Origin: Lithocarpus polystachyus
Lineage: Eukaryota; Streptophyta; Magnoliopsida; Fagales; Fagaceae
Reading direction: 5' to 3'
NCBI GenBank assembly: GCA_033629205.1
Contig: CM066164.1
Location: forward strand, 36,789,454-36,853,453
DNA length: 64,000 nt
Positions 33,843 to 44,300 of the stretch are shown piece after piece. The notes beneath the pieces were generated by a model. The model saw only the letters and a list, made by a program, of their open reading frames with translations, was not told the origin of the DNA and made no database searches. How positions within the stretch are numbered: the first letter of the stretch is position 1; the number at the start of each line of letters is the position of its first letter. Position numbers and translations under genes: made by a program.

Positions 33843-34297
33843 GGGGCAAGTTAACGCCCGTGAATGTTGAACGTCATCCCTGTCAGGTTCAATCTCTTGG
33901 ATCAACCATCTCGGATGAGCTGTCACTCTTCACTCACTCCTCTAAAGGATCAACCATCTCGGACGAGTCTATCCTTTCAAATCGTGTTCTTAGAATTATT
34001 CAAAGAGCTAATTCTGCACAATCACTCAGGCTGCACACTCTAAGCATTTATTCTTATTTAATTTAACGAGTCAATGTTATGACAACCAGGGTTTTGAGTT
34101 TCTGTCCATAAACATAAACCTTGCGCAAAGAGATAAACAGAAATTGGAAACAGATGAAGTCTGGCAAAATGCTTTCATTAATTCACAAATTTAAAATACA
34201 ATAGTTAAATATATGATCTGCTCGTTAAGTACAAATTTGCAACTATTCTCAAAAGCGATTAAAGTGCCCTAGCAGCCTAACTCTAAGCTTGCCCGAC
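33843..34297. other. Element 2 3' UTR between convergent genes
   Basis: No gene. A partial motif (GGATCAACCATCTCGGA) occurs twice, at 33899 and 33948. Confidence 0.5.
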
Positions 34298-36684
34298 CTA
34301 GGAAAGGGGATGGCCATCATCGCTTGGCAGGGTCACTGAGGGAGCCGCGTCCTCGACTCGATCAGGGTCCGCGGACACCGGTGCCTCACCCGGAGCAGCT
34401 ATATGTTTTTGTGCTTCCTGAGCCGCTCCTGGTGGAATCACCGCTTGGCTCGCTTGCTCCAAGGCACGAGGAGACGACGAGGAGGGGCCAGCCGGCATCA
34501 AGGCGAGATCCGGGTGGAAATACGTCTTCCCTGGCAGCCTAAGTTCCGAGTCAGCAGGGACTCCAGCCATATTCAAAGCCTCCTCCCATGTGGATTGGCA
34601 GTAGTCCCTGCAAACTTCAGTTACCTCCTCTGCAAGCCTCCGCTCAGTCTCCTCAATACCGCGGAGGTAGGCAGCCTCCTTCTCGGCTTCTGCAGCCCTC
34701 AGTGCCGCCTTGGCTTCTTTCTCAGCTTTCTCAGCCTTTTCGGCTCGGGTGCGAAGGTCCAGACCCAATTGCCTCGCAGTGGCCAGCTCTATCTCTGTCA
34801 TGTGAAGCTTCTTCCGCTGGTCCTCGGCTTGGTCTTGGGCACTCTGCAACCCGGCCTCAGCACTCCTACTTTTCCTTTCTTCTACAATTAACCTGTTGGA
34901 CAGTTCGAGCTTCTGATGCTCGATCTCCCCCAGGTTCTTCTCCACTTCCTTGCGGGATTGGGTCTCGGCCCTGGCCACGTTACGGGCGTCCCTGACCCAA
35001 TCCTCCGCAACAAAGACTTGCTGGGTAAGCTGCGAAAGAAGAAACACCAAATTATATCGTCACAAAATGCATGACTTAGACATAAATAAACCTTTTATAT
35101 ACGAAAGAGACTAGGGACTCACTAGGGCTAAGTCCCTCTTCATAGACATGAAGAGGTCGGTTTGCCTCCAAGACTTCAATGTGTCCATGTCCCGAGGAAG
35201 AAGCAATGGACGCTCCAAGGCCTCGGCGATGTACCCCGAGTGGCCATTTTGGAACTCCCGTATGGATGCATTAACAGTGACCGGAGCCCCATCCACCTCC
35301 AACCGAGGAGCCCAGACTTGGGGTAGCTGAACCTCCCGGGGATGGTCACCCCGGTGCCTTGGCGGTGAAACCCTCCGGTCGTCCTTCCTCTGTTGTTTCC
35401 CCCCTCTTTGTGGCCGAGGAGACACTTCACCCTCCTCGGCGTCCAGGTCCACAACCTTCTTCTTCCTTTTCAGATCAGGGATAGGAAGGAGACCTGTTGC
35501 AGTGATGGATGGAGGAGGAGGAGGAGGGAGTTTGCCAGTCTCCTTCTCTTTAGGGACCTCTTTCGAAGATGTCCCCTCATTCCGCCCTGCTATTAAGGCC
35601 TTTAACCCTCTCCTCGGATTTAAAGGCATCTCTTCTATGTCTTCCGAAGTCTCGGAACGTTGAGAGCTGAGGGGTTTGTTTTGAACTTCTTCCTCTCCTT
35701 CAAAGTGGAATTGATCTATTTCTGCCTCCAACGATGATAGAGTCGAAACGGAGCTTTCCCTCTGTGTAACTTCTTGGGGGGCGACTTGTTGAAGCGGCCA
35801 GGGGACTGGAGGAAGATCCTTGTTCGCCAAAAATCCCGGCCGAGATACGTCTATCCTGTTAATCCTCTTGTCCCCAGCTCGGATAGAGTCCCCGACGTCT
35901 TGGAAGCTGTCCGATATTGGAGTAAAATCCAATATCAAATGAGCGGCACGCAGCTGGCCGTCCGTATGGGGGAATACCTCCGAACGCAACAGGTGATTCA
36001 ACCCTTGCACGTTCACGAAATTGACGTTGGGGGAGACGAACCGTCTATCTGTAATGACAATCAAGAGAAAAAACACGAAGTTAGTCATCACGGTTCCGAG
36101 GCTAACGTATGTACAGTAAAATAAAGGCAAATCTAAACTGCAAACCCTATAATCGTCTTAATCTAATCCCAGAGTACCCCACCTGGCTCCCCCTCAGTGG
36201 TCGGACAGTGGTGGCCGTCATGCCATGCCCCCGAGACGATGACGTAATCGTCCTTCATGCCTTTGTTGGATTTTGGGAGGCATGAGATCATTTTTACGAC
36301 CGGAGAGCGGGACTTCAAGTAGTATCCCCCCTCCTTCAGGGAATGACATTCGTACATATGTACGACATCATGCCAGGTAAGTCTTAGGCCCATCATTTCG
36401 TTAAGGGCATCTACACACCCCAGAATCCTAAATACATTGGCAGCACATTGGTGTGGACACAACCTGTGATTCCTAAGGTACTCCCTAGTGACGTCACCCA
36501 TAGGAATGGACATTCCCCCTTCTAAAAAGGCAATCACCGGGATGACCACTTCCCCGGTCCTCCGGGAAACCAAAATGTCCTCCGGTGAACAGTAACGGAG
36601 GCTAACCCCCTCAGGAATATTATACTTCGCCTTAAAACGCTCTATGGCTGCGGGGGTATCAACTAAGTTCTTGAATCTACCCAT
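34298..36684 (-). CDS. Element 2 antisense gene, 3 coding exons, intact 719-residue product
   Basis: Minus-strand coding exons are 36684-36183, 36048-35123 and 35029-34298. The introns (134 and 93 bp) start GT (AG|GTGGGG; CTA|GTGAGT) and end AG (ACAG; CGCAG). The phases (1, then 0) join exactly to give 719 codons and a TAG at 34300-34298. Exon 1 is a globular region resembling the gypsy-type Transposase_28 family. Exon 2 is polar with a Pro run and Lys/Arg-rich patches that could be nuclear localisation signals. Exon 3 is a long Ala/Glu/Lys/Arg coiled coil (residues about 490-620), then a low-complexity tail. Function unknown. Element 1 has the same layout. It could regulate gag-pol by antisense RNA, act as a protein, or both. 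Confidence 0.8.
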
Positions 36685-36965
36685 ATCGATATCTAAGGGT
36701 AAAGGCTTGCTAAGAAACTCCCCTAAAGGCGAAGATGGAAAGGAGGACGAAGATGGCCGAGGTACTTAACCAAGATGGAATGACTAAGAAAGAGAATACT
36801 TACGAAGGAGGACGATATTATAAGTTCGAAAATCTCTTAGAAACCTAGGAATCTTTATAAAGGTCTCCTCGGAATGTCTAAGACGATGTAACGAATGCTG
36901 GTAGTATGTATTGGGGTACGGGATGCTTGAACGTAGGTAAAGTGAGGAAACCCACCTTCTCACGG

Positions 36966-36976
36966 CCTTTTTATAC
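36966..36976 (-). promoter_or_regulatory. TATA box of the element 2 antisense gene
   Basis: On the minus strand GGTATAAAAAGGCC is a near-perfect plant TATA box. It lies about 285 bp upstream of the ATG at 36684 and 280 bp inside the 3' LTR, so the promoter belongs to the internal region and not the LTR. Confidence 0.65.
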
Positions 36977-37241
36977 CTAGCATGCGAAAATGGTGGGCTT
37001 TATCCCGCTCAAAATTTCATAGGAAAATCCCAACCGCACGATCTACCTCCAGCCGTTGATCAAGGGGACAGAGCGCCACCCAGAGTAATAAAGGATGCGC
37101 TACAACTTCCAAAGCGTCTTTGGAAAGTGGAAGTCTCGCGAAACGTCGCCTCCACGTGGAGTTGTTGGAGCACTTGTTGGGATTCAGCCTTGTAGAAATC
37201 AAAGTCCCACTTTTCTCCTCGGATAAAAGGAGAACACCGGA

Positions 37242-37256
37242 ACTTTGAGGGGCTAT
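37242..37256 (+). other. Element 2 polypurine tract region
   Basis: The bases ACTTTGAGGGGCTAT directly precede the 3' LTR. The purine core is GAGGGG. Confidence 0.6.
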
Positions 37257-38017
37257 TGTGGGGGCAGAAGGCCCAAGATCAGATTCTGGGCCGTGGGCCC
37301 GTCCGAGGAGACCTATACACTTGGAGACTACACCTCACGAAGAATCTGCCCGGCTCGATCCGATGCTGAGATGTGAATCTCGTGGGAGAAAGCCTCGTCC
37401 GAGGAGGCCCTCTACTCGGACTGTGAAAAAGGTGTCCCAGATCAGTGCACCAGTCTCAATCTTATCTCTCCCAGAGAATCCCCTGATTTGTGCTGACCGT
37501 AAGGACAGATGGCGAAAATCAGATATTAAGCAAAAGGCTGCTGCCACCGCATTTATGGCCCTGCAACTAACATCATGGCCGCATTAATGAGAAAGGACTC
37601 CTGAACAGTGACCCCCATCCTTTACAGCTGCCCCAGGAAGGCTGAAGATAGGGACGGATGGGACAAGTATCAAGAGAAAGCCCACCTAATGGAGGGGAGC
37701 ATATAAATGGAAGAAAGGGGGAGGAAAAAAAGGAGGGAAAAAGGAGGAAAAAAGGAGGAAGAAAGGAGAGAGAAAAGTCCCAAACAATATTTGTATGAAC
37801 ACACTCCTCGGACAGAGCCGAAGAGAACATTGTAACCCATAATCATCTTGTCAATATACATCTGATCGATACTGTACTTGGGCTTTCAACCCGTACATGT
37901 CTAACCAAGTAATCTTCAGCCCACTCTCTTTACAAATTCATTGTTAGGATATTAAATACAGTTTGGGCCTCCAGCTATGCTGCTAGTAAGCCCAATCGCT
38001 TAATTTGTGTCCTTACA
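37257..38017 (+). repeat. Element 2, 3' LTR
   Basis: 761 bp, with two differences from 27108-27868 by eye. TATAAAT at 37702. Confidence 0.97.
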
Positions 38018-38022
38018 AGTGG

Positions 38023-38503
38023 TATTCAATTATACGGGTTGAAATAAACACGACCTATTTAACAATTGTATCAAAATCTTTCAATCCTAACATGAAAATG
38101 AGTTTACACGACATGCCTTATTTAACATGTTTAATAATTGGTTGTATTGGATTGACACAAACACAATCCACTTAATATGCTTGATAAGTTTTTTTTTTTT
38201 AAGAAAGACTTATATATTATATAATTAAGAGGTCTAAATTCATATATATAAAACTTGTTTTGCTAAATAAATTAATATAAATAAATTTTTTTTATGAACT
38301 CGGGCTTAAGGGGTTTATTTGCAGCCCGAAGCTATGATAGAGTACTGTGTCTTTTTGATTGATCAACACTCAACAGCTGTCTTTTCAGGGAAATTAAGGG
38401 CAGATGAGACAATTATTCAACGAAAAATGCATGGTTGGTCGTGCTTCATGTACCATGTACATGCTTCTGTTGTGTTACAGGAAATTCAAATGGTTCACAT
38501 AAT
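38023..38503. other. AT-rich intergenic
   Basis: No gene recognised. The open frame at 38319-38591 runs into the hAT-like element and matches nothing I know. Confidence 0.4.
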
Positions 38504-39208
38504 TAAGGATGACAATTTTGTCCCGCTCCTCCCCGTGTGGGTTTTCCCTGCCCCGCAAAGGTGTTGGGGTGGGGATGAAGCAAGATTTTAGCCCTGCATC
38601 ACGGGGCGGGGCGGGGATGGGTTTAAACTTTTTAGACTCGCACCCCGCCCCGCCCTTCCCTGTCCTCGCCCCGTGTTGATAAGACTTGTAATTTTTAATT
38701 TTTCATACTCTAAAACCATACTATTTAAACAAACATATTAATATTAGCTTATTTTATTTTACCCAACGTGGTTCTTTGCCTTTATTTTGTTATGTGTTAC
38801 ACTCTGAGATTTTATTTTTATTTTTATTTTTTTGTGATTGTCTTGTAAAACACTTGGATAATATTATTCAATTTTTGCTAAAAATTAATTTGATTTGATG
38901 GAATAAATTTAGTTGTAATTTCAAGTATATTTTTATTGATGAAATAGGTTTTATTAAAAAAAATTGTACTAGTTGTAAGGTGAATTAAAAAAAAAAAATT
39001 GTTTTATGGCGTGGGGCAGGGTTTCGCAGGGCCTCAAGAGGCGGGGCTTCACGGGGCCTTAAGAGGCAGGGATGGGGCAAGAAAGTTTCCCCGTCATGCA
39101 GGGTGGGGCGAGGCGAGGCGAGGCGGGGATGATGTAAGACAAAACCATGCGAGGTGGAGCGAAGACCCCATTCTTCGGCCCCACCTCATTGCCACCCCTA
39201 CACACAAC
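38496..39208. mobile_element. hAT-like nonautonomous element with GC-rich ends
   Basis: The terminal inverted repeats are TAAGGATGACAAT (38504-38516) and, read on the minus strand, TAGGGGTGGCAAT (39200-39188). They are flanked by imperfect 8-bp duplications CACATAAT (38496) and CACACAAC (39201). Both subterminal regions are packed with GGGGCGGGG-like runs, while the middle (38680-38990) is AT-rich. There is no transposase. The 8-bp TSD and TAGGG-type end point to hAT. Confidence 0.65.
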
Positions 39209-40544
39209 CAAATCGATCTGCCACCACCTTTCACACTTTCACCTAAAGAAAATGAGTAGTACGTAGGACAAAATATTCATCCCTAAAAAAAAAAAAAAGT
39301 ACGTAGGACAAAATTATATTTGTGATTAGTATGTGTAAAAATAAAATAAAAATGAGGTTAATTATTATTTATTATGTCCTCAACATTGTTTGGTACAAAA
39401 ATTGTCTAAAAAAATTATGAAATAAATTACGTTCCTAAATCCTAAAAAAAAAAAAAAAAAAAAAATCGTAGATTGGTGTTGGTGTTCGATATAAAAGTCA
39501 AAAGTTTTTCTTGTTATAAATGAAACTTCATTAGCAGGAACGGAAAGAGTTTGATGTTTTATTTTATGTTAACTTAAAATGGTTCTTTGGAAATAACTTT
39601 AGCTTAATATGGAGATGAAAAAAAAAATTTAATGGTAACAAGTAATAACAAACACAATTGCAAATGAACTTTTGAAAGATGAAACCAAATTTAAATCAAA
39701 TTCTCTCATGTGACAAATTTGACACTTATTTTTGAATTTACCATTCTAAATCTGACTTTATTAACTATGACCTTCTGAAAAGAACGTACTCCGTACTCTA
39801 TCCTTTCTCAAAAAAAAAGAAAAGAAAAGTGAGGAAAAAAAGGACACTGACGTTTTGGTATATGCATGGTAGTGATAGTAAGCATTCCTATCTCTCTCTC
39901 TCTCTCTATTCACATAGTTTGGCTGGTCCCAGTTTCCTCCACCTGTCACTGCACCACAGCACAGCAAAAACACTGCTAACCATGTCTAACGTTAAAGCAC
40001 AGACTGATCGAGTGTACTGTACGTACACACTGTAGTATGTAATTAATCAATGACTGTAAAGTTAGATTAGTTACGCCGTTTTAGTTGTATTAGCTATTTT
40101 ATTAATCAATGGATTTTGTTAATAGAAAACACTTAAAAACTTTTTATATGGAAAAAAAAACTGATTATTAATTTAAGACAGATTATTATATTTATGATAA
40201 AATGCCTTAAAATCATGGGGGATTGTAATTCTATTGCTTTAAATTAATAAAATTGGAGGAAGTTTAATAACTTGAGTAAATTTTGATAAAATGGTCTACT
40301 TATTTTTAGTTGAAGCTAGCTATAATCATAAAACAGAAATTACGTCTCCTTCCCGTGTGTTAATTTCTAATCTAACTAAACTTTTTATAAAAAAAAGGTT
40401 CAGTGAGTTATAGTTCCACATTGGTTCCTTACGTGTGTAGTAAGACTTTATAAGCTTTGCTTATTTTCTTAAAAGATAAGCCCTGTGATGTTAATTTCTA
40501 ATCTAACTAAACTTTCTTAAAAAAAAAAAAAAAAGTCTGTTGGT
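39209..40544. other. Intergenic, upstream of the NSF-like gene
   Basis: No gene seen. It contains A runs near 39290 and 39446, a (CT)n stretch near 39892, the repeat shared with 15325-15412 at 40062-40152, and a 27-base direct repeat at about 40361 and 40490 enclosing a 129-bp period. Confidence 0.45.
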
Positions 40545-41060
40545 TTGTCTCAATCATTCTCTCTCTCTCTCTCTCTCTCTAATAGTCTCACCCACTCTCT
40601 CATTCTCTCACTCACTCTCTCAGCCCAAATCACTCGTCTCAATCACTCTCTCTCTCTAATAGTCTCTCATTCTCTCTCTCTAATAGTCTCTCACTCACTC
40701 TCTCATTCTCTCACTCACTCTCTCAGCCTAAACCCTTGTCTCAACCACTCTCTCTCTCTAATAGTCTCTCACTCACTCTCTAAGCCCAAACCCTTGTCTC
40801 AATCACTCTCTCATTCTCTCTCTCTCTAATAGTCTCTCAGTCACTCACTCAGCCCAAACCCTTGTCTCAATCATTCTCTCTCTCTAATAGTCTCTCTCAC
40901 TCACTCTCTCTCTCTAATAGTCTCTCTCACTCACTCTCTCTCTCTCTCTCTCTAATAGTCTCTCACTCGCTCAGCCCAAACCCTTGTCTCAATCATTCTC
41001 TCTCTCTCTCTCTTTAATAGTCTCTCACTACTCAGCCCGCGTAAGCAATAACGTAGCAGT
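40545..41060 (+). repeat. CT-rich minisatellite upstream of the NSF-like gene
   Basis: Repeated modules of (CT)n, TAATAGTCTCTCACTCACTC and CAGCCCAAACCCTTGTCTCA occur in varying order and number. The array ends about 285 bp before the ATG at 41344 and probably lies in the promoter or 5' UTR. CT/GA-rich tracts near start sites are common in plants; an effect here is inference. Confidence 0.85.
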
Positions 41061-41343
41061 GAACACTCACTCACTCACTCAGCCAATACCCCGCAACTAA
41101 TTTATTGCTAATCTCTCACCCATGTTGGTTTGTCTCAATCATTCTCTCTCTCTCTAATACAGCAGACACAAGTCTCCCACTCCCTTACTTTGCCCTCGTT
41201 TGAACACAAACCCCGCAACCAATTTATTGCTAATCGCTCTGCCTGCACTGACAAAAAGCAGAACAAACAAATTCTCTCTCTAGGCTAATAGCTTTTTTAA
41301 CCATTTTTTCTTTCTCTTCCTCTCCTTGAATCTCTCAAAAACG

Positions 41344-44300
41344 ATGGAGGATTCGGAAATAACAACAGACTTTTTTTCACCTTACTCATCATTACCGCCA
41401 TTATCATCTTCACCATCATCGAGTCAAATGCTGGTGTCTGATATTACATCGCAAAGCTTAAAGTTCAAAAATGTTGCCTACATGAAGAAAGAGCAACTGG
41501 AGAAGATCGGTGCAGGTACCGCTAAAAGAAGTTTATCAAGTTTTTTCCTTAAAAACAAGCTGAAGATGAAGAAACCTTTGCTCGGTCATGTAATGGTCAA
41601 TGCGAAACTGATACTAGAAGTTAGATATCCTTCTATTGATTAATATATGTAACATGTATTGAATCTTTGTTGTTTTGTGCTTTTTATTTTGCTACGATTA
41701 TTAATCGTTTTTATTTATTTTTGACTGTGAAGATAGAATTTTATTGAAAAGAAAACTGGGCTTAAACACCCCAAGAAGTATACAGTAAACCGAGGCCTAA
41801 GAGTCAGCCCTTTGGCATATGAAAAAATACAAAGAAAAGAAAGAAAATACACGTAAAAGGATCTTGATATACTGTCTCCTCATATGCAGAGGGTGTAGTC
41901 CCCCAAATGCTTATCCTGGTCCTGCCTTGTGCCTATACAGTCGCTGGTAGTCCTGCAAAAGAGTTGTAGCTCCCTGTAGGATGTCCATTGGTTGGGACTG
42001 TTTTTCTTAAAAAAAAAAAAAAAAAATCTGTTCCTGGCATTCCAAATGGCCCAGGCCACCGTCGCCCAAGTTTCCATCTCCTTCCCCGTGACCTTCTCTT
42101 CCAACTGTCGAACTAAGAGGTAAAAGCTCTGCGCTGACGCCCCACACTTCTGCAATCTACCTTGAGCCGCCGCCACACATTTCTGGCCAAAGGACATTCC
42201 CAAAGTGCATGCCCAACCGTTTTGTCGGTCTGTCCACAGATTGAGCACAGCGGGTCTAGTGGTACTTTCCTGCTGTAAAGGTTAGCACGGGTAGGGAGTA
42301 TATCTGTGCATGCTCTCCAAACAAAATTCCGGACCTTCGGTGGTACATTCATCTTCCAAATCCTACTCCAAAACCTCTTCTCATCCCTTACCCTCGAGTG
42401 CTCGGCCCCTGTCTCACGGTGCAATAGGAGAGCCACTTGATAGGCTGTTCTGACCGTGAATTGTTGGGCTTTATTTTCTTTCCAGCAGAGCTTATCCCAA
42501 GCATGTGTGTTGCTGAGCTGGATGCGCAGAATGGCATTTTGCGTGGGTTGCATGAAGCTGGCTTGTATCAAAGGGCGGTTCCATTGCAAGGTCGGGTGAT
42601 GAATGAGGTCCCCCCTTTCATATTGGTGTTAGCGCCAGGCTTCAAAAGAGGGGGGTGTGGCAGCCACTTGTTGCAGCTAACTTCAACACTCTGCCCATTA
42701 CCCATCTCCCACATGGACTCTTCCCGAATTAAGTCCCTTGCAGCTAGTAGGCTACGCCGCACGAATGAGGGATTGTGGCTTAACTCAGCCTCCATGAAAG
42801 AACATCGAGGGAAATATCTGGCTTTGTACACCCGAAAGAAGAGGAAGTGTGATCCGGTGACAAGTCACCAAGCTTTCTTTGCTAGCATAGCAAGGTTGAA
42901 GGCATGAATGTCCCTAAAACCCACACCTTCCTTATTTTTAGGTGTGCACATTCTATTCCAATTAATCCAATAGATATTTTTTTTTCATATCCGTGCATGT
43001 TTGTCCCCACCAATATTTGGCCAAGACTGAGTTAATACCCACCGTGACTATTAATCGGTTCTTGAATCTTTGTTGTTTTGCGCTTTTTTATTTTGCTACA
43101 ATTCTTGGTAAATTATTAATCGGTTCTTGAATCTAAATGAACATTGTTTTGTAATATTGGGCTAGTTAGCTGTTCCTTTTCTTTCCCAAGTTTAAAATGG
43201 GCTGAATATGTCGCACACTATTGAAACCCAAATTTACATGGACTAAAACTACGAGATTGAAACTATATATATGGTTATGAAATGGAGCAATGTGTTTCAA
43301 CTTTAATGGAGAGTAGAGGTCACAAGAAAATCAGCAGTAAAGTCACAATATATCTATCACCTATAAAAAGCAATATGATTTGACTGATTGTTTTGTTGAG
43401 TTATTGATTAATGTTGAGTCCTCTTATTATTGTTTTGTCGGCTTAATTATTTGACCATGTGTGTGTTTATGTATGAATAAATGGTAATATGGACAATCTT
43501 GCATTTACTTATTTGTATTATCGGTAAAGTGTAAAGTTGCCCTAAGTGTTTTTGTAATATACGGTTGAATATGTTGCACTCTGTTAAAGTCCAAATTGAA
43601 TTATTGAATGTTTAGTCCTCTAATTTATTTTTGTTAGCTTAGTTAGTTAACTCTATGTGTGTGTTTAACTAGTTATGAATGAATAAATGGTAATCTGGGT
43701 AGTCTTGCATTTACTTATTTGTATTTTTTCCTTAAAGTGTAAAGTTGCCCTAAGTGTCTTTGTGATATATTGTTGAACATGTTGCACTCTGTTGACTTCC
43801 AAATTGAAATGAGTTTGAATGTGTTGCACTCTGTTGAAGTCCAAATTGAAATACGTTTGGCGTTGGTTGCTATTGTGCTCAAGCCTTATTTGGCTATGGG
43901 TTTAGTTGGGTGAGGTCTACTTAGTGATTACTAGACCTTCATGGAGAATTCAATCCTAGAATTGTCGAGGTGCTAGTAGAGCACTGAAAATCAGGGCCTT
44001 AAAGGCTCTAGTTAGGGATTAAAACTTAGATGTAGTGTTTATTGCTGAATCTAAAGTTAAAGTTGCAAGGATAGATAAAATGAGACAAAGTATAGGCTTC
44101 CTTGACAGCCACTGTGTATCAATCGTAGAGCTACATTTTTGAGTCTAGTAGAAGAACAGTCAATTCTTTTGATGAACCGTGGTTAATCTTTAGGGATTCT
44201 AATAGTATAAGTAATAATGTTGACAAGAAAGGAGGGTTTGGCTAATATTAAGGAGAGGTTGGATAGGGGAGTGTGCAATCAGGAGTGGCAATGCCTTTTC

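Larger units (their letters stand above)
27103..38022 (+). mobile_element. Tat-lineage Ty3/gypsy element 2, young, with TSD
   Basis: A complete element of 10,910 bp (27108-38017), flanked by agtgg at 27103-27107 and 38018-38022. The 761-bp LTRs differ at only two positions that I can find (27195 against 37344, and near 27575 against 37724), so insertion is recent. Order: LTR, PBS, gag-protease, UAG, RT-RNase H-aRNase H-integrase, tandem-repeat 3' UTR, minus-strand spliced gene, PPT, LTR. Apart from that UAG, both coding units are open. It may be competent for movement or very recently so. Confidence 0.97.

Noticed and set aside
33344..34066. 240-codon plus-strand open frame after pol of element 2
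   Set aside because: It is the translation of a tandem repeat with a period divisible by three, with no ATG at the start and no similarity to a protein I know.
27108..38017. Endogenous pararetrovirus (caulimovirid) instead of a retrotransposon
   Set aside because: LTRs with TSDs, an integrase with HHCC and DDE motifs, and a second RNase H identify a Tat Ty3/gypsy element. There is no movement protein.
38319..38591. 90-codon plus-strand frame
   Set aside because: It crosses the border of the hAT-like element and has no recognisable domain.
40545..40829. Ser/Leu-rich open frame
   Set aside because: Purely a product of the CT-rich minisatellite.
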